Assembly: GCA_021299875.1 (NCBI GenBank) | Contig: JAJTEW010000004.1 | Location: forward strand, 186,001 to 250,000 | DNA: 64,000 nt | Origin: Comamonadaceae bacterium | GTDB taxonomy: Bacteria; Pseudomonadota; Gammaproteobacteria; Burkholderiales; Burkholderiaceae_C | Reading direction: 5' to 3' | Part shown: piece after piece, positions 35,413 through 44,083 of the stretch | Layout: every line of letters begins with the position of its first letter | Position numbering within the stretch: the stretch's first letter is position 1 | Notes under the pieces: generated by a model | Told to the model about the DNA's origin: nothing | Database searches by the model: none | What the model saw: the letters and a program-made list of their open reading frames with translations, nothing else | Made by a program: the position numbers and the translations under genes

Positions 35413-36228
35413 TCACTTGCCTCCGAAAAGACGTTTGAAAAAGCCAGGCTTCTCGGCGTCAATGAACCGCATGGGTTTGTCTTCACCCAAAAAGCGGTCA
35501 ATCACATCTTTGTACGCTTCAGACACATCGCTGTTGGCCATGTGAATCGCAGGTGTGCCCTGGTTGGACGCCTGCAAGACGTTTTCACTTTCAGGAATCA
35601 CGCCCAAAAGCTTGATGCGCAGGATGTCCTGGATATCTTGCAAAGACAACATCTGGCCTTCTTCAACACGGCTGGGGTTGTAGCGTGTGATGAGCAAATG
35701 CTCCTTGATGGGCTCCAGCCCCTCGATGGCGCGCTTGGTCTTGCTGCCCAACATGCCCAAGATGCGGTCCGAATCGCGCACCGAAGACACTTCGGGGTTG
35801 GTCACGACCAATGCCTCATCGGCAAAGTGCATGGCCATCAATGCACCGGTTTCAATACCGGCTGGTGAGTCGCAAACGATGTATTCAAAACCCATGCCTT
35901 TGAGGTCGTTCAACACCTTTTCAACGCCCTCCTGAGACAAAGCATCCTTGTCACGGGTTTGGGAGGCTGCCAACACAAACAAGTTGTCACACTGTTTGTC
36001 TTTGATGAGGGCTTGGTTCAGGTTGGCTTCACCTTGAATCACATTGATCAGGTCATACACCACGCGGCGCTCACAGCCCATGATCAAGTCCAGATTGCGC
36101 AAACCCACATCAAAGTCAATGACAGCGGTTTTGAAACCCCTGAGGGCCAAGCCAGTGGCAAAACTGGCGCTGGTGGTGGTTTTACCCACACCGCCTTTGC
36201 CAGAGGTCACAACAACGATTTTTGTCAT
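35413..36228 (-). CDS. minD: Septum site-determining ATPase MinD
   Basis: 271 aa. Deviant Walker A 'VTSGKGGVGKTTTSASFATG' at residues 7-26, 'VGLRNLDLIMGCERRVVYDL' and 'CDSPAGIETGALMAM'. The C-terminal amphipathic membrane-targeting helix is 'KPGFFKRLFGGK'. It recruits MinC to the membrane away from mid-cell. 29 bp after minC. Confidence 0.97.
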   Translation of the reverse strand: MTKIVVVTSGKGGVGKTTTSASFATGLALRGFKTAVIDFDVGLRNLDLIMGCERRVVYDLINVIQGEANLNQALIKDKQCDNLFVLAASQTRDKDALSQEGVEKVLNDLKGMGFEYIVCDSPAGIETGALMAMHFADEALVVTNPEVSSVRDSDRILGMLGSKTKRAIEGLEPIKEHLLITRYNPSRVEEGQMLSLQDIQDILRIKLLGVIPESENVLQASNQGTPAIHMANSDVSEAYKDVIDRFLGEDKPMRFIDAEKPGFFKRLFGGK

Positions 36229-36257
36229 GGAAAGTCTTTCTTAGACGCGATTAAAAA

Positions 36258-37022
36258 TTAAGACTTGAGGGCCGTGATCAACAATTTGTCCCCATCGGGG
36301 CCAGATTGCAAACTCACCTGGGCCACTTGGCCCAAAACATCTTTGGGCAAAGCATTTTCGCTGGTGCGATAAACACCTGCGATGGAAATCAATTCAGGTT
36401 CCATCACTTGGGCAAAAATTTGAGCTTGGGTGTTGCCACGGGCACCTGCGATGGCTTTTCCCCGCAGTGCGCCATAAACATGGATGTGGCCATCGGCAAT
36501 CACCTCAGCACCTGCGTTGACCATGGCCAGGACGATCAAATCCCGCCCTTTGGCATAAACCTGTTGTCCCGAACGCAAAGGTTTGTCAACGATCAACGCC
36601 ATTTGCTGAGGTTCCGGTTGAGGCTTGCGGGGTTGACTGACGGCGACTTGTTCTTGGGGCTCAACAAGGGTCACTGAGCGGCGCACACGGGCATCGGAAC
36701 CATCCACCAAACCCAGACCCCTGGCCATCAACAAAAGCTCAGGATGGGCGCCTTTGACCGCCACAGGCACCAAACCATTGCCACGGAGAACGCTGGTTAG
36801 ATCTGTCAGATCAAAAGCCACACCATCGGCCAAACCCAAAGAAGTGACGTCGATCACCACAGGGTCGTGGTCAAAAAAACCTGGACTCTCACCCAGCTGC
36901 TGAGCTAAAGCCACAGCAAGCATCTGAATGTCGGTTGTTTTGAGGACCAAAGACACCAAAGACAGCTCAGCGCTCTTGATGTCGTAACAGGGAAGTGTCG
37001 AATCTTCGTTGACGCTCGCCAT
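36258..37022 (-). CDS. minC: Septum site-determining protein MinC
   Basis: 254 aa FtsZ-assembly inhibitor. The N-terminal MinC_N domain covers about residues 5-105. The C-terminal beta-helix has 'VDKPLRSGQQVYAKGRDLIV' and 'NAGAEVIADGHIHVYGALRG', the family signature. ATG at 37022 chosen; the TTG at 37047-37049 would add 9 residues. Immediately upstream is the candidate origin, so the min operon promoter probably overlaps it. Confidence 0.95.
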   Translation of the reverse strand: MASVNEDSTLPCYDIKSAELSLVSLVLKTTDIQMLAVALAQQLGESPGFFDHDPVVIDVTSLGLADGVAFDLTDLTSVLRGNGLVPVAVKGAHPELLLMARGLGLVDGSDARVRRSVTLVEPQEQVAVSQPRKPQPEPQQMALIVDKPLRSGQQVYAKGRDLIVLAMVNAGAEVIADGHIHVYGALRGKAIAGARGNTQAQIFAQVMEPELISIAGVYRTSENALPKDVLGQVAQVSLQSGPDGDKLLITALKS

Positions 37023-37075
37023 GATGTTGGGGTGTTTGGAAAGATGCAAATCTTAACAGCGCACTTCTTCTTTCT

Positions 37076-37288
37076 TATCTTCTTATTGTTTTATATCTTT
37101 AAATAGTCGTAGTAGTAAGAGGCCGATTCTTTTGTGGACAAGCTTCTTTTTTTCAATGTTGACAAAGACTTGTTGCGTATTCAAACATGTGTGTGGGTCA
37201 GCTTTTGTACTGTCACCCAAAAATGAACAACATTTAAAAAATAGATCAAGTTGTGGATAAGTCATGAATTTCAGTTCCTTTATCCACA
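37076..37288. other. oriC: Candidate replication origin (oriC): DnaA boxes, GC cluster, DnaA-trio repeat, AT-rich tract
   Basis: Non-coding region between minC and a DUF2788 gene. Read on the minus strand: a DnaA box TTGTCCACA (37141-37133, 8/9), a GC cluster CGGCC (37125-37121), a trinucleotide array TTA-CTA-CTA-CGA-CTA (37118-37104) and then an AT-rich tract (37103-37076). That is the order of the basal unwinding system described for bacterial origins (box, GC cluster, DnaA-trios, unwinding element). Two perfect boxes follow: 37252-37260 (minus) and 37280-37288 (plus). Two 7/9 boxes are at 37157-37165 and 37192-37200. The parS cluster is about 9 kb away. dnaA itself is not in the window, so this may be one part of the origin or a DnaA-controlled promoter. 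Confidence 0.6.
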
Positions 37289-37307
37289 GCTTTATGCAAC
37301 ATGGAAC

Positions 37308-37517
37308 TCAGGTGTCAAGCCACCATTGGATGATACCTTTGGCGACAAAGCCCAGCATGCCAAAAGCTAAACCTAAAAAAATAACAAAGGTTCCGAATTT
37401 TCCAGCTTTGGACTCCCAAGCCAACTGCAAGACGATGAAAAGCATGTACAGCATGAAAGCTGTTACACCGATGGTCAAGCCGAACCCTGCAAATTGTTCT
37501 TCTGTGATTTGCCACAT
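37308..37517 (-). CDS. DUF2788 family small membrane protein
   Basis: 69 aa with two membrane helices, 'FGLTIGVTAFMLYMLFIVLQ' and 'FGTFVIFLGLAFGMLGFVAK', joined by the conserved 'LAWESKAGKFGTF' loop. This matches DUF2788 proteins of betaproteobacteria; function unknown. The ATG at 37517 overlaps the stop of the DUF2189 gene (TGATG), so the two are coupled. An in-frame GTG lies one codon upstream. Confidence 0.82.
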   Translation of the reverse strand: MWQITEEQFAGFGLTIGVTAFMLYMLFIVLQLAWESKAGKFGTFVIFLGLAFGMLGFVAKGIIQWWLDT

Positions 37518-38401
37518 CACACAGCTTTCTGACGGGGCATGCTTTCGCCAACATCACGTGTGTCCACCAGGTCGCGGTAGGCATGCCAAGACGCATGGCC
37601 CAGCATGGGCACGATCACGATCAGGCCGATGAACAAACTCAAAACACCCATCATGCTCAGACCCATGATCAAAAAGGCCCACAGCGCCATGGGCATGGGA
37701 TGGGTCAGGACCACCTTCCAGCTGGTCAGCACGGCTTGCAGAGTGCTCAGTCGGCGGTCTAAAAGCAAAGGCATGGCCACCACACTGGAAGCAAAAACTG
37801 GCGCCGCCATCAGGCCGCCCAACATCAACCACAACCCAAACAAGTAATGGTCTGAATTGAGCACCACATGGCGGATGAAATCCATGGGCGTGTGGATCGG
37901 CACTGGGGCCAACAAAGTGATCAAGGCCGAAGACGTCATCACCCAACCTGTGCCCGCCAAAGCCAGCAACAAACCAAAACGGACCAGGCACCAGTAACGC
38001 ACAGGTTCGATGTTTTGCAGTGATTGCCATTGCGTCCATGTCTTGAGCAAAAGCCGCAGGTTCACGGTTTCCTTTCTTTCGATGGCGCGGCTCATGGCAT
38101 ACAGGCTGGTGGCCAAAACGGGCGCCACGACCAGAAAGCCCGACACCGCACTGGCCAGCAACCAAAACCGATCGTGTGCCAGCCAAGTGATCAGGCCGCC
38201 GCCTATGGCCATGAGCAAGCCATGGGCCAAGCTCAGCCAAGGTGAATGGCAGATGTCTTTCAGTCCCCAATAGAGCCAATAAAAGGGCCGTTTGCCATCG
38301 ACGGGCAAAACGCCGGGCAAGTTCAAACTGTCAAGCCTTGTTTGGGGTTCTTCGGGTCGCGGGCTGGGGGATGGCTGGGGCGGTGGAGAAGCGGGTGTCA
38401 T
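37517..38401 (-). CDS. DUF2189 family integral membrane protein
   Basis: 294 aa. A proline-rich N-terminal tail of about 30 residues is followed by six predicted helices, with family-like segments 'WLYWGLKDICHSPWLSLAHG', 'SLYAMSRAIERKE' and 'AYRDLVDTRD'. It matches DUF2189 membrane proteins, often found near cytochrome oxidase or copper genes; function unknown. ATG 38401 chosen over the GTG at 38419. Confidence 0.8.
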   Translation of the reverse strand: MTPASPPPQPSPSPRPEEPQTRLDSLNLPGVLPVDGKRPFYWLYWGLKDICHSPWLSLAHGLLMAIGGGLITWLAHDRFWLLASAVSGFLVVAPVLATSLYAMSRAIERKETVNLRLLLKTWTQWQSLQNIEPVRYWCLVRFGLLLALAGTGWVMTSSALITLLAPVPIHTPMDFIRHVVLNSDHYLFGLWLMLGGLMAAPVFASSVVAMPLLLDRRLSTLQAVLTSWKVVLTHPMPMALWAFLIMGLSMMGVLSLFIGLIVIVPMLGHASWHAYRDLVDTRDVGESMPRQKAV

Positions 38402-38514
38402 GCCATTGAGCTTACCCACCGGTCAATTTGTGCATTTGACTTGCATCAAAAAGCAAGAAGCAGACAAACAGCATTTTGAATTCAGTCAACCCAAATGCCA
38501 CTGATTTGCAAAGA

Positions 38515-38709
38515 TCAGGTGTTTTTGTTCTTGCAGGTGTTGATGCCCAACAAGCTATAGGGCGGGCACCAACCCATCAAACCGGTGGCCAAAGGCACCA
38601 GGCCCAGCCAGCCCCAAACACCCACAGTGCCCGTGGCGGCCAGCGCGATCAAGACAAGACCACCCACGATGCGGATGATGCGTTCAGTGTTGCCGATGTT
38701 TTGGTTCAT
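38515..38709 (-). CDS. DUF2892 (YgaP membrane-domain-like) small protein
   Basis: 64 aa. 'MNQNIGNTERIIRIVGGLVL' and 'LATGLMGWCPPYSLLGINTC' are the DUF2892 signature; two helices, with the 'GWCPPY' and terminal Cys conserved in the family. Ribosome site AGGAG precedes the ATG at 38709. Downstream of, and same strand as, the copper chaperone gene (26 bp). Confidence 0.85.
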   Translation of the reverse strand: MNQNIGNTERIIRIVGGLVLIALAATGTVGVWGWLGLVPLATGLMGWCPPYSLLGINTCKNKNT

Positions 38710-38735
38710 GTGAAACTCCTGGTGGGTTAAAAAAA

Positions 38736-38933
38736 TCAATCGCTGACGCGGTAACCTTCATCAGCAATGGCTTGTGCCAAAGCTTCGCGGGGTTTTTCTG
38801 AATCTACTTGCACCGTGTTTTGTGTGCGGTCGATCACAAGCTTGGCCTGCCCATCCAATGCCAACACAGCTTTGGTGACCGCTTTTTCGCAATGGCCACA
38901 CGTCATGCCCACAACGGTGAAAATTTGGTTCAT
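38736..38933 (-). CDS. copZ: CopZ-like heavy-metal-associated copper chaperone
   Basis: 65 aa single HMA domain. 'VVGMTCGHCEKAVTKAVLAL' has the CxxC metal-binding pair C13 and C16 (approx.) in GMTCGHC. It delivers copper(I) to a P-type ATPase. AGAGGA precedes the ATG at 38933. Divergent from copA with 77 bp between the starts. Confidence 0.9.
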   Translation of the reverse strand: MNQIFTVVGMTCGHCEKAVTKAVLALDGQAKLVIDRTQNTVQVDSEKPREALAQAIADEGYRVSD

Positions 38934-38961
38934 GATGCATCCTCTCCAATGAACTGAACAT

Positions 38962-38991
38962 GACCCATGTAGGGTCTGGTCTGAGCATAGA
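38962..38991. promoter_or_regulatory. MerR/CueR-type operator candidate between copZ and copA
   Basis: GACCC (38962-38966) and GGGTC (38972-38976) form an inverted repeat around ATGTA, in the 77-bp gap between divergent copper genes. On the plus strand ATGACC (38960-38965) and CATAGA (38986-38991) would be a promoter with the long 20-bp spacer that MerR-type activators need. No merR-type gene is seen nearby. Confidence 0.4.
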
Positions 38992-39010
38992 CCATCAAGG
39001 ACGGCATGCC

Positions 39011-41218
39011 ATGACACAGATCAAGATTGCGTCTCCTATCACCTACGACATCGGCATCGGCGGCATGACCTGCGCATCGTGCGTGGCGCGCGTCGAAAAA
39101 GCCCTCAAAAAAATGCCCGGCGTACTCAGCGCCACGGTCAACCTCGCCACCGAATCGGCCCACATCGAAGTAGCGACGACGGACGTGACCGACGCACGCC
39201 TGCGCCGCGCGGTGCGCGACGCTGGGTATGAACCCCGTACCCCCGAAGCGCAAGCCGATGCAGGCCGCGAATCACCTTGGACAGGCTTCATGCCGGTCGG
39301 TGCGGGCCTGCTGCTCACCACGCCCTTGGTCTTGCCCATGCTGGCGGCGCTTTGGGGCCAGCACTGGGTGCTGCCCGCTTGGCTGCAATTTGCGCTGGCC
39401 ACGCCTGTGCAGTTTGTGTTGGGCGCACGCTTTTACAAAGCCGGTTGGCATGCCCTGAAGGCGCTCACGGGCAATATGGATTTGTTGGTTTCTTTAGGCA
39501 CCACCGCAGGCTGGGCTTTGTCGGTTTGGTTGTGGCTCACGGCACACGAGGGGCATGCGCCGCACCTGTACTTTGAAGGCTCGGCCGTGGTCATCACCTT
39601 GGTGATGCTGGGAAAATGGCTGGAGACGCGTGCCAAGCGCCAGACCACCGAGGCGATTCGCGCCTTGCACGCCTTGCGCCCGGACACAGCCCATTGGTTG
39701 GGCGAAGACGGCGAAATCGATGTGCCTGTGGACGAAATTTTGGTGGGCGACCGGATCGTGGTGCGGCCCGGGGAGCGTTTTCCATTGGACGGCGAATTGG
39801 TCGAAGGCCAAACCCAGGTGGACGAGTCCATGCTGACCGGCGAGCCCTTGCCTGTGGCCAAGGAACCGGGAGCGGCCTTGACGGGCGGGTCGATCAATAG
39901 CGAGGGGCGAGTGCTCATGCGCGTCACGGCCGTGGGCCACGAAACGGTGCTCTCGCACATCATCCGTTTGGTCGAAGACGCGCAAGCGGCCAAAGCCCCG
40001 ATTCAGCGGCTGGTGGACAAAGTGGCCGAAGTGTTTGTGCCCGTGGTGCTGGTGATCGCTCTGATCACCTTGGGAGCGTGGATGGCGACGGGGGCCGATT
40101 TTGAAACGGCACTCATCCACGCGGTGGCCGTGCTGGTCATTGCCTGCCCTTGCGCTTTGGGTCTGGCCACGCCTGTGGCCATCATGGCGGGCACGGGCGT
40201 GGCGGCCAAGCATGGCATCTTGATCAAAGATGTGCAGGCGCTGGAGTTGGCGCACCGCGTGCAAACCGTGGCCTTTGACAAAACCGGCACGCTCACCGTG
40301 GGTCAGCCGCGCGTGCTGGCCCACGTGCCCGCACCCGGGCACGATGCCCAAACGGCTTTGGCTTTGGCCGCACGCGTGCAAAGCGGCAGTGAACACCCCT
40401 TGGCGCGTGCGGTGGTCAGTGCGGCAGAAAAACTGGGCTTGGCAGGCCCCACCGCGCAAGACCTGACGGCCGTTCCCGGCAAAGGCGTGATCGCCCATGT
40501 GGACGGCAGACAGCTGTTGTTGGGCAGTTTGCGCTGGCTGGAAGAAGAAGGTTTGGACATCGGCATGTGGCAGCCAGACATCAACGCCTTGCAGGCGCAA
40601 GGTGCGAGCCTGTCGGCCTTGGCCGAGCACACCGACGCGGGTTTGCAGCCCCTGCTGCTCATGGGTTTTGGCGACGAGCCCAAAGTGGGCGCGGCACAAG
40701 CCTTGACGGCGCTGCGCGATCGCGGCCTGAAGTTGGTGATGATTTCGGGTGACAACCAAGCCGCCGCCGAAGCCATGGCGCGCCGCTTGGGCTTGCGCCC
40801 CGAGGCCGGAGAAGTGCTGGCCGATGTGCTGCCCGGCGACAAGTCGGCGCAGGTGCAAAAACTGCGCGCAAACGGCCAAGTGGTGGCCATGGTGGGCGAT
40901 GGGGTGAACGACGCGCCCGCCTTGGCCGCCGCCGATGTGGGCATGGCCATGGGCAATGGCACCGATGTGGCCATGCATGCGGCCGGCATCACCCTCATGC
41001 GCGGCGAAGTCGCGTTGGTGGGTGCGGCACTCGACATCTCGGCCCGCACCGTGGCCAAGATTCGCCAAAACCTGTTTTGGGCCTTTGCTTACAACGTGGC
41101 GGGCATTCCCTTGGCAGCCTTGGGTTACCTCAACCCCATGATGGCGGGCGCGGCCATGGCGCTCAGTTCGGTCAGTGTCATGGCCAATGCTTTGTTGCTC
41201 AAAAGGTGGAGACCTTGA
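39011..41218 (+). CDS. copA: Copper-translocating P-type ATPase (CopA)
   Basis: 735 aa P1B ATPase that exports Cu(I) across the inner membrane. One HMA domain at residues 10-70 ('[17 protein letters not shown]'), then eight membrane helices with the intramembrane '[10 protein letters not shown]' motif near residue 380. '[10 protein letters not shown]' is the actuator loop, '[11 protein letters not shown]' holds the phosphorylated Asp (near 424), 'HPLARAVV' has the SEHPL-type ATP motif, and '[16 protein letters not shown]' is near 640. Start ATG 39011 matches the family start; an upstream in-frame ATG at 38960 overlaps the operator. Only one HMA domain, shorter than E. coli CopA. Confidence 0.95.
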   Translation: MTQIKIASPITYDIGIGGMTCASCVARVEKALKKMPGVLSATVNLATESAHIEVATTDVTDARLRRAVRDAGYEPRTPEAQADAGRESPWTGFMPVGAGLLLTTPLVLPMLAALWGQHWVLPAWLQFALATPVQFVLGARFYKAGWHALKALTGNMDLLVSLGTTAGWALSVWLWLTAHEGHAPHLYFEGSAVVITLVMLGKWLETRAKRQTTEAIRALHALRPDTAHWLGEDGEIDVPVDEILVGDRIVVRPGERFPLDGELVEGQTQVDESMLTGEPLPVAKEPGAALTGGSINSEGRVLMRVTAVGHETVLSHIIRLVEDAQAAKAPIQRLVDKVAEVFVPVVLVIALITLGAWMATGADFETALIHAVAVLVIACPCALGLATPVAIMAGTGVAAKHGILIKDVQALELAHRVQTVAFDKTGTLTVGQPRVLAHVPAPGHDAQTALALAARVQSGSEHPLARAVVSAAEKLGLAGPTAQDLTAVPGKGVIAHVDGRQLLLGSLRWLEEEGLDIGMWQPDINALQAQGASLSALAEHTDAGLQPLLLMGFGDEPKVGAAQALTALRDRGLKLVMISGDNQAAAEAMARRLGLRPEAGEVLADVLPGDKSAQVQKLRANGQVVAMVGDGVNDAPALAAADVGMAMGNGTDVAMHAAGITLMRGEVALVGAALDISARTVAKIRQNLFWAFAYNVAGIPLAALGYLNPMMAGAAMALSSVSVMANALLLKRWRP

Positions 41219-41231
41219 GCGCTGGTTTGCC

Positions 41232-42356
41232 TCAAGCCTGCGGTAAAAACGGGTAGTCGGTGTACCCCGCATCGCCCCCGCCGTAAAAAGTGGCGCGGTC
41301 GGGCGTGTTGAAAGGACCGCCTTGGCGCAGACGTGCGCCCAAGTCGGGGTTGGCAATGAAGGGGCGGCCAAAGGAAATCAGGTCCGCACCGTCGGCCAGA
41401 GACTGATCAGCCAAGGCCAGGTCGTAGCCGTTGTTCAGCATCCATGCGCCCTGCCCGCCCGCTTGGGTGTAGGCCTGGCGCAAAGCGGCGTAGTCAAAGG
41501 GCGTGTCGCCTTGCTGGTGGTCGCGTGCTGCGCCAGTGGAGCCCTCAATCACATGCAAAAAGGCCAAATCCAGGGGGGCCAGCAAACGCGCCACATGTTC
41601 AAACAAAGGCTGCGGTTGTTCGTCGATTACCCCGTTGGCGGGCGTCACGGGCGACAGGCGGATGCCCGTGCGCGGGCCACCAATTTCGGCCACGATGGCG
41701 TGCATCACTTCTTGCAAAAAGCGGGCGCGGTTCTCGACCGAGCCGCCATACGCGTCGCTGCGGTGGTTGCTGCTGCTGCGCAAAAACTGGTCGATCAAAT
41801 AGCCATTGGCCGCGTGCACTTCCACGCCGTCAAACCCGGCGGCAATCGCGTTGGCCGCTGCGCGGCGGTAATCCTGCACGATGCCTGGCAACTCGACGGC
41901 GTCGAGCGCACGCGGCTCGGACACGGGCACAAACTTGGCTTGGCCGTCGACCAGCAGCACAGTTTTGGTTTGCGCCGTCAGGGCCGATGGCGCCACAGGC
42001 GCCGCCCCACCGTGTTGCAAGCTGGTGTGCGACACGCGGCCCACATGCCACAACTGCACCACGATCTTGCCGCCTTCGGCGTGCACCGCATTGGTGACCT
42101 GCTTCCACGCGGCGACTTGTTCCGCGCTCCAGATGCCGGGCACATCGGCATAGCCCTGGCCCTGGTGGCTGATGGCCGTGGCCTCGGTGACGATCAGGCC
42201 CGCTCCTGTAGCCGGGTTGGCGCGTTGGCGGTAATAGGTGGCCATGCGGGCGTTGGCCAACGAGCCGGGGGCGCGGTTGCGCGTGAGTGGGGCCATCACG
42301 ATGCGTGAGGCCAAAGCGATGCTGCCGACCTGGCAGGGTTCAAACAAAGAGCGCAT
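41232..42356 (-). CDS. Old yellow enzyme family alkene reductase (NemA-like)
   Basis: 374 aa FMN-dependent TIM-barrel ene-reductase. 'LFEPCQVGSIALASRIVMAP' and 'LTRNRAPG' start the barrel. 'QLWHVGRVSHTSLQHGGAAP' supplies the His residues that hold the substrate, and 'DGVEVHAANGYLIDQFLR' with 'NHRSDAYGGSVENRARFL' are the family's strongest block. Ribosome site AAGGA precedes ATG 42356; the longer frame to 42440 runs into the class II aldolase gene. It reduces activated C=C bonds or nitro esters; real substrate unknown. Confidence 0.92.
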   Translation of the reverse strand: MRSLFEPCQVGSIALASRIVMAPLTRNRAPGSLANARMATYYRQRANPATGAGLIVTEATAISHQGQGYADVPGIWSAEQVAAWKQVTNAVHAEGGKIVVQLWHVGRVSHTSLQHGGAAPVAPSALTAQTKTVLLVDGQAKFVPVSEPRALDAVELPGIVQDYRRAAANAIAAGFDGVEVHAANGYLIDQFLRSSSNHRSDAYGGSVENRARFLQEVMHAIVAEIGGPRTGIRLSPVTPANGVIDEQPQPLFEHVARLLAPLDLAFLHVIEGSTGAARDHQQGDTPFDYAALRQAYTQAGGQGAWMLNNGYDLALADQSLADGADLISFGRPFIANPDLGARLRQGGPFNTPDRATFYGGGDAGYTDYPFLPQA

Positions 42357-42363
42357 GGGGTCC

Positions 42364-43149
42364 TTAATGGGTGTAATCGGGGCTTTCGCGTTGCAGCTTG
42401 CGCAGCAGCGAAGGCCAAACAAACGCGCCGCCCAAACCACCGGTTTGCACGCGCATGGCGTGGGCCACGCCGTCCAGAATTTGCGGGTCCACAGCGGTCA
42501 GGTCTTTGGGGCCCGCTTGGCCCGCCAGCGCATCCACCTGGATGCGGCAGGTGTTCTCAAAGGTGTACATCGACAAGAACGCATCGGTAATGGTTTTGCC
42601 CACGGTGAGCAAGCCGTGGTTGCGCAGCATCAGGAAATTGGCATCGCCCAAGTCCGCCTGCAGGCGCTTTTTTTCCCCGTTGTGAATGGCCACGCCCTCG
42701 TAGCCGTGGTAGGCCAGCGATGCCAAAACAAAGGTGCTTTGCTGGCTGATGGGCAGCACGCCATGTGCCTGCGCGCTCACGGCCACGCCCGCCCGCGTGT
42801 GGGTGTGCAGCACACAACCGGCATCGGGCCGCGTCTCGTGCACCGCGCTGTGGATCACAAAGCCGGCCGGGTTCACCGGGAAGGGGCTGTCATGCAGCTT
42901 GTTGCACTGCATGTCCACCTTGACCAAGCTGGAAGCGGTGATTTCATCGAACATCAATCCGTAGGGGTTGATCAAAAACTGATGGTCATCACCTGCCACC
43001 GAATGCGGCAATTTGGCGGTGATGTGGGTGAACACCAGGTCGCTCCAGCCGTACCGCGCCACCAGCCGATAACACGCGGCCAAGTCCAGCCGCAGCTGCC
43101 ATTCGTCGGGGTGAACGCTGTCTTTCAAAGAAGGAATCTCAAACGCCAT
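42364..43149 (-). CDS. Class II aldolase/adducin family protein
   Basis: 261 aa. The zinc-binding His pair lies in 'VLHTHTRAGVAVSA' (HTH), with a later His in 'RNHGLLTVGKT'. 'YRLVARYGWSDLVFTHITAK' is the family N-terminus. Members are sugar-phosphate or hydroxyacid aldolases, or scaffolds without activity. It precedes the ene-reductase by 7 bp, so the two are cotranscribed. Confidence 0.87.
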   Translation of the reverse strand: MAFEIPSLKDSVHPDEWQLRLDLAACYRLVARYGWSDLVFTHITAKLPHSVAGDDHQFLINPYGLMFDEITASSLVKVDMQCNKLHDSPFPVNPAGFVIHSAVHETRPDAGCVLHTHTRAGVAVSAQAHGVLPISQQSTFVLASLAYHGYEGVAIHNGEKKRLQADLGDANFLMLRNHGLLTVGKTITDAFLSMYTFENTCRIQVDALAGQAGPKDLTAVDPQILDGVAHAMRVQTGGLGGAFVWPSLLRKLQRESPDYTH

Positions 43150-43558
43150 GGCGGTGCTCCGGGGGTCAGCAAAAGGTGATCAGCTTAGCGCAAGTGGGTT
43201 GGACAGATGACGTGTTGGTGACTGGGTTGTTGTCCGCTGGATGGAGCTAGGCGCACCCAAAACAAGGCGGTATATGCGGTTGCTTGGCTGGCCACACCAA
43301 AGTAAAAATAAACCAAAAAGCACTATTTTTAGGTTAGAGTGAGCTCTCGATGTGTGGGCTGAGGGGCGGCGACTTTTCCGGTTTGGATATTCCGACAGAT
43401 CTGCACAACAACCGAGATAAGCCATCAATGCCAAACGATTTCTTATCCCTCATGAAACCTTGTTGATGGATAAGCGATGGTGTTATCCGCTGATATGCCC
43501 AGTACAGAACAGCAAGATTTTTCAACCGATGCGAGAGCGTCATTCTCAGGAGCTAGTT
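43150..43558. other. AT-richer intergenic region upstream of an orphan gene
   Basis: 409 bp without a supported gene. Base composition drops relative to the flanks. It holds an inverted repeat GGATAA/TTATCC (43468-43473 and 43483-43488) and a third TTATCC at 43442-43447, plus AT-rich stretches near 43300-43330 that could be promoter sequence for the gene at 43559. A minus-strand open frame at 43180-43434 has no family resemblance and is not accepted. Confidence 0.35.
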
Positions 43559-43900
43559 ATGCCAACAGCAGATGAAGTCAGAAGCACAATGCGTGTAACG
43601 GGTCAGTTCAGTGAAGACGCACTCAATGCGCTCACTCAACAGGATATTGATCATGCACTGAAAAACTCAAAACCTTTGCCTCAGGGTTCTTGGCCAGCGG
43701 AAGCAAAGCCTCTCGGTACGAACTGGAGCGGCAACAACTTCCGGATTGTCAATGGTGTCTGGTACTGTGACGATCAACCTGGTAGCCAATGCGGACGAAC
43801 TCGCACATGGAACTACAAACCCTCTTCCGGGGCATCCTATCGCCAAGCGGGAAAGTGCCCTCAAGGCTATTCTTGGTTTGAAATATACGTTCCGTCCTGA
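43559..43900 (+). CDS. Orphan hypothetical protein
   Basis: 113 aa, not recognised. AGGAG at 43548-43552 with 6-nt spacing supports ATG 43559. N-terminal half is acidic and probably helical ('ADEVRSTMRVTGQFSEDALN'); the C-terminal half is Trp/Tyr/Gly-rich with three cysteines ('NGVWYCDDQPGSQCGRTRTW', 'GKCPQGYSWFEIYVPS'), suggesting a small beta-rich or metal/disulphide domain. No signal peptide. G+C is lower than in neighbouring genes, so recent acquisition is plausible. A hairpin follows the gene. Confidence 0.55.
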   Translation: MPTADEVRSTMRVTGQFSEDALNALTQQDIDHALKNSKPLPQGSWPAEAKPLGTNWSGNNFRIVNGVWYCDDQPGSQCGRTRTWNYKPSSGASYRQAGKCPQGYSWFEIYVPS

Positions 43901-43931
43901 CTTTGGCGTTCAACCGGACGCTGCAAAAGAA

Positions 43932-43971
43932 AAGCCGCGTAGCGTCAGTTAGATCCAACGCTAGGCGGCTT
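43932..43971 (+). terminator. Imperfect hairpin after the orphan gene
   Basis: AAGCCGC (43932-43938) and GCGGCTT (43965-43971) pair, and TAGCG (43940-43944) with CGCTA (43959-43963), with one G-G mismatch between and a 14-nt loop. Thirty bases after the stop codon. The T-run is short, so intrinsic termination would be inefficient. Confidence 0.5.
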
Positions 43972-44083
43972 GATGTTCCACCTGTTTACCCCATAAAGAC
44001 AAGCCAATTGATGCGCTCAAGGGAAGCGATGAGCAGCGCAAAAAGAAGCGAACGGACTGGATTGTCTGGAGGTTCACGTATCC

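Noticed and set aside
37083..37265. 60-aa minus-strand frame across the candidate origin
   Set aside because: It spans DnaA boxes and the AT-rich tract, starts within a DnaA box and has no recognisable features.
39494..41371. 625-aa minus-strand frame opposite copA
   Set aside because: Antisense to copA; His/Gln/Arg-rich; no family resemblance.
43180..43434. 84-aa minus-strand frame upstream of the orphan gene
   Set aside because: No ribosome site, no domain and no composition typical of coding DNA; AT-richer intergenic sequence.
43440..43490. Three TTATCC motifs as further DnaA boxes
   Set aside because: They match the 9-bp box at only 6-7 positions, lack clustering with AT-rich and trio elements, and two are arms of a small inverted repeat.
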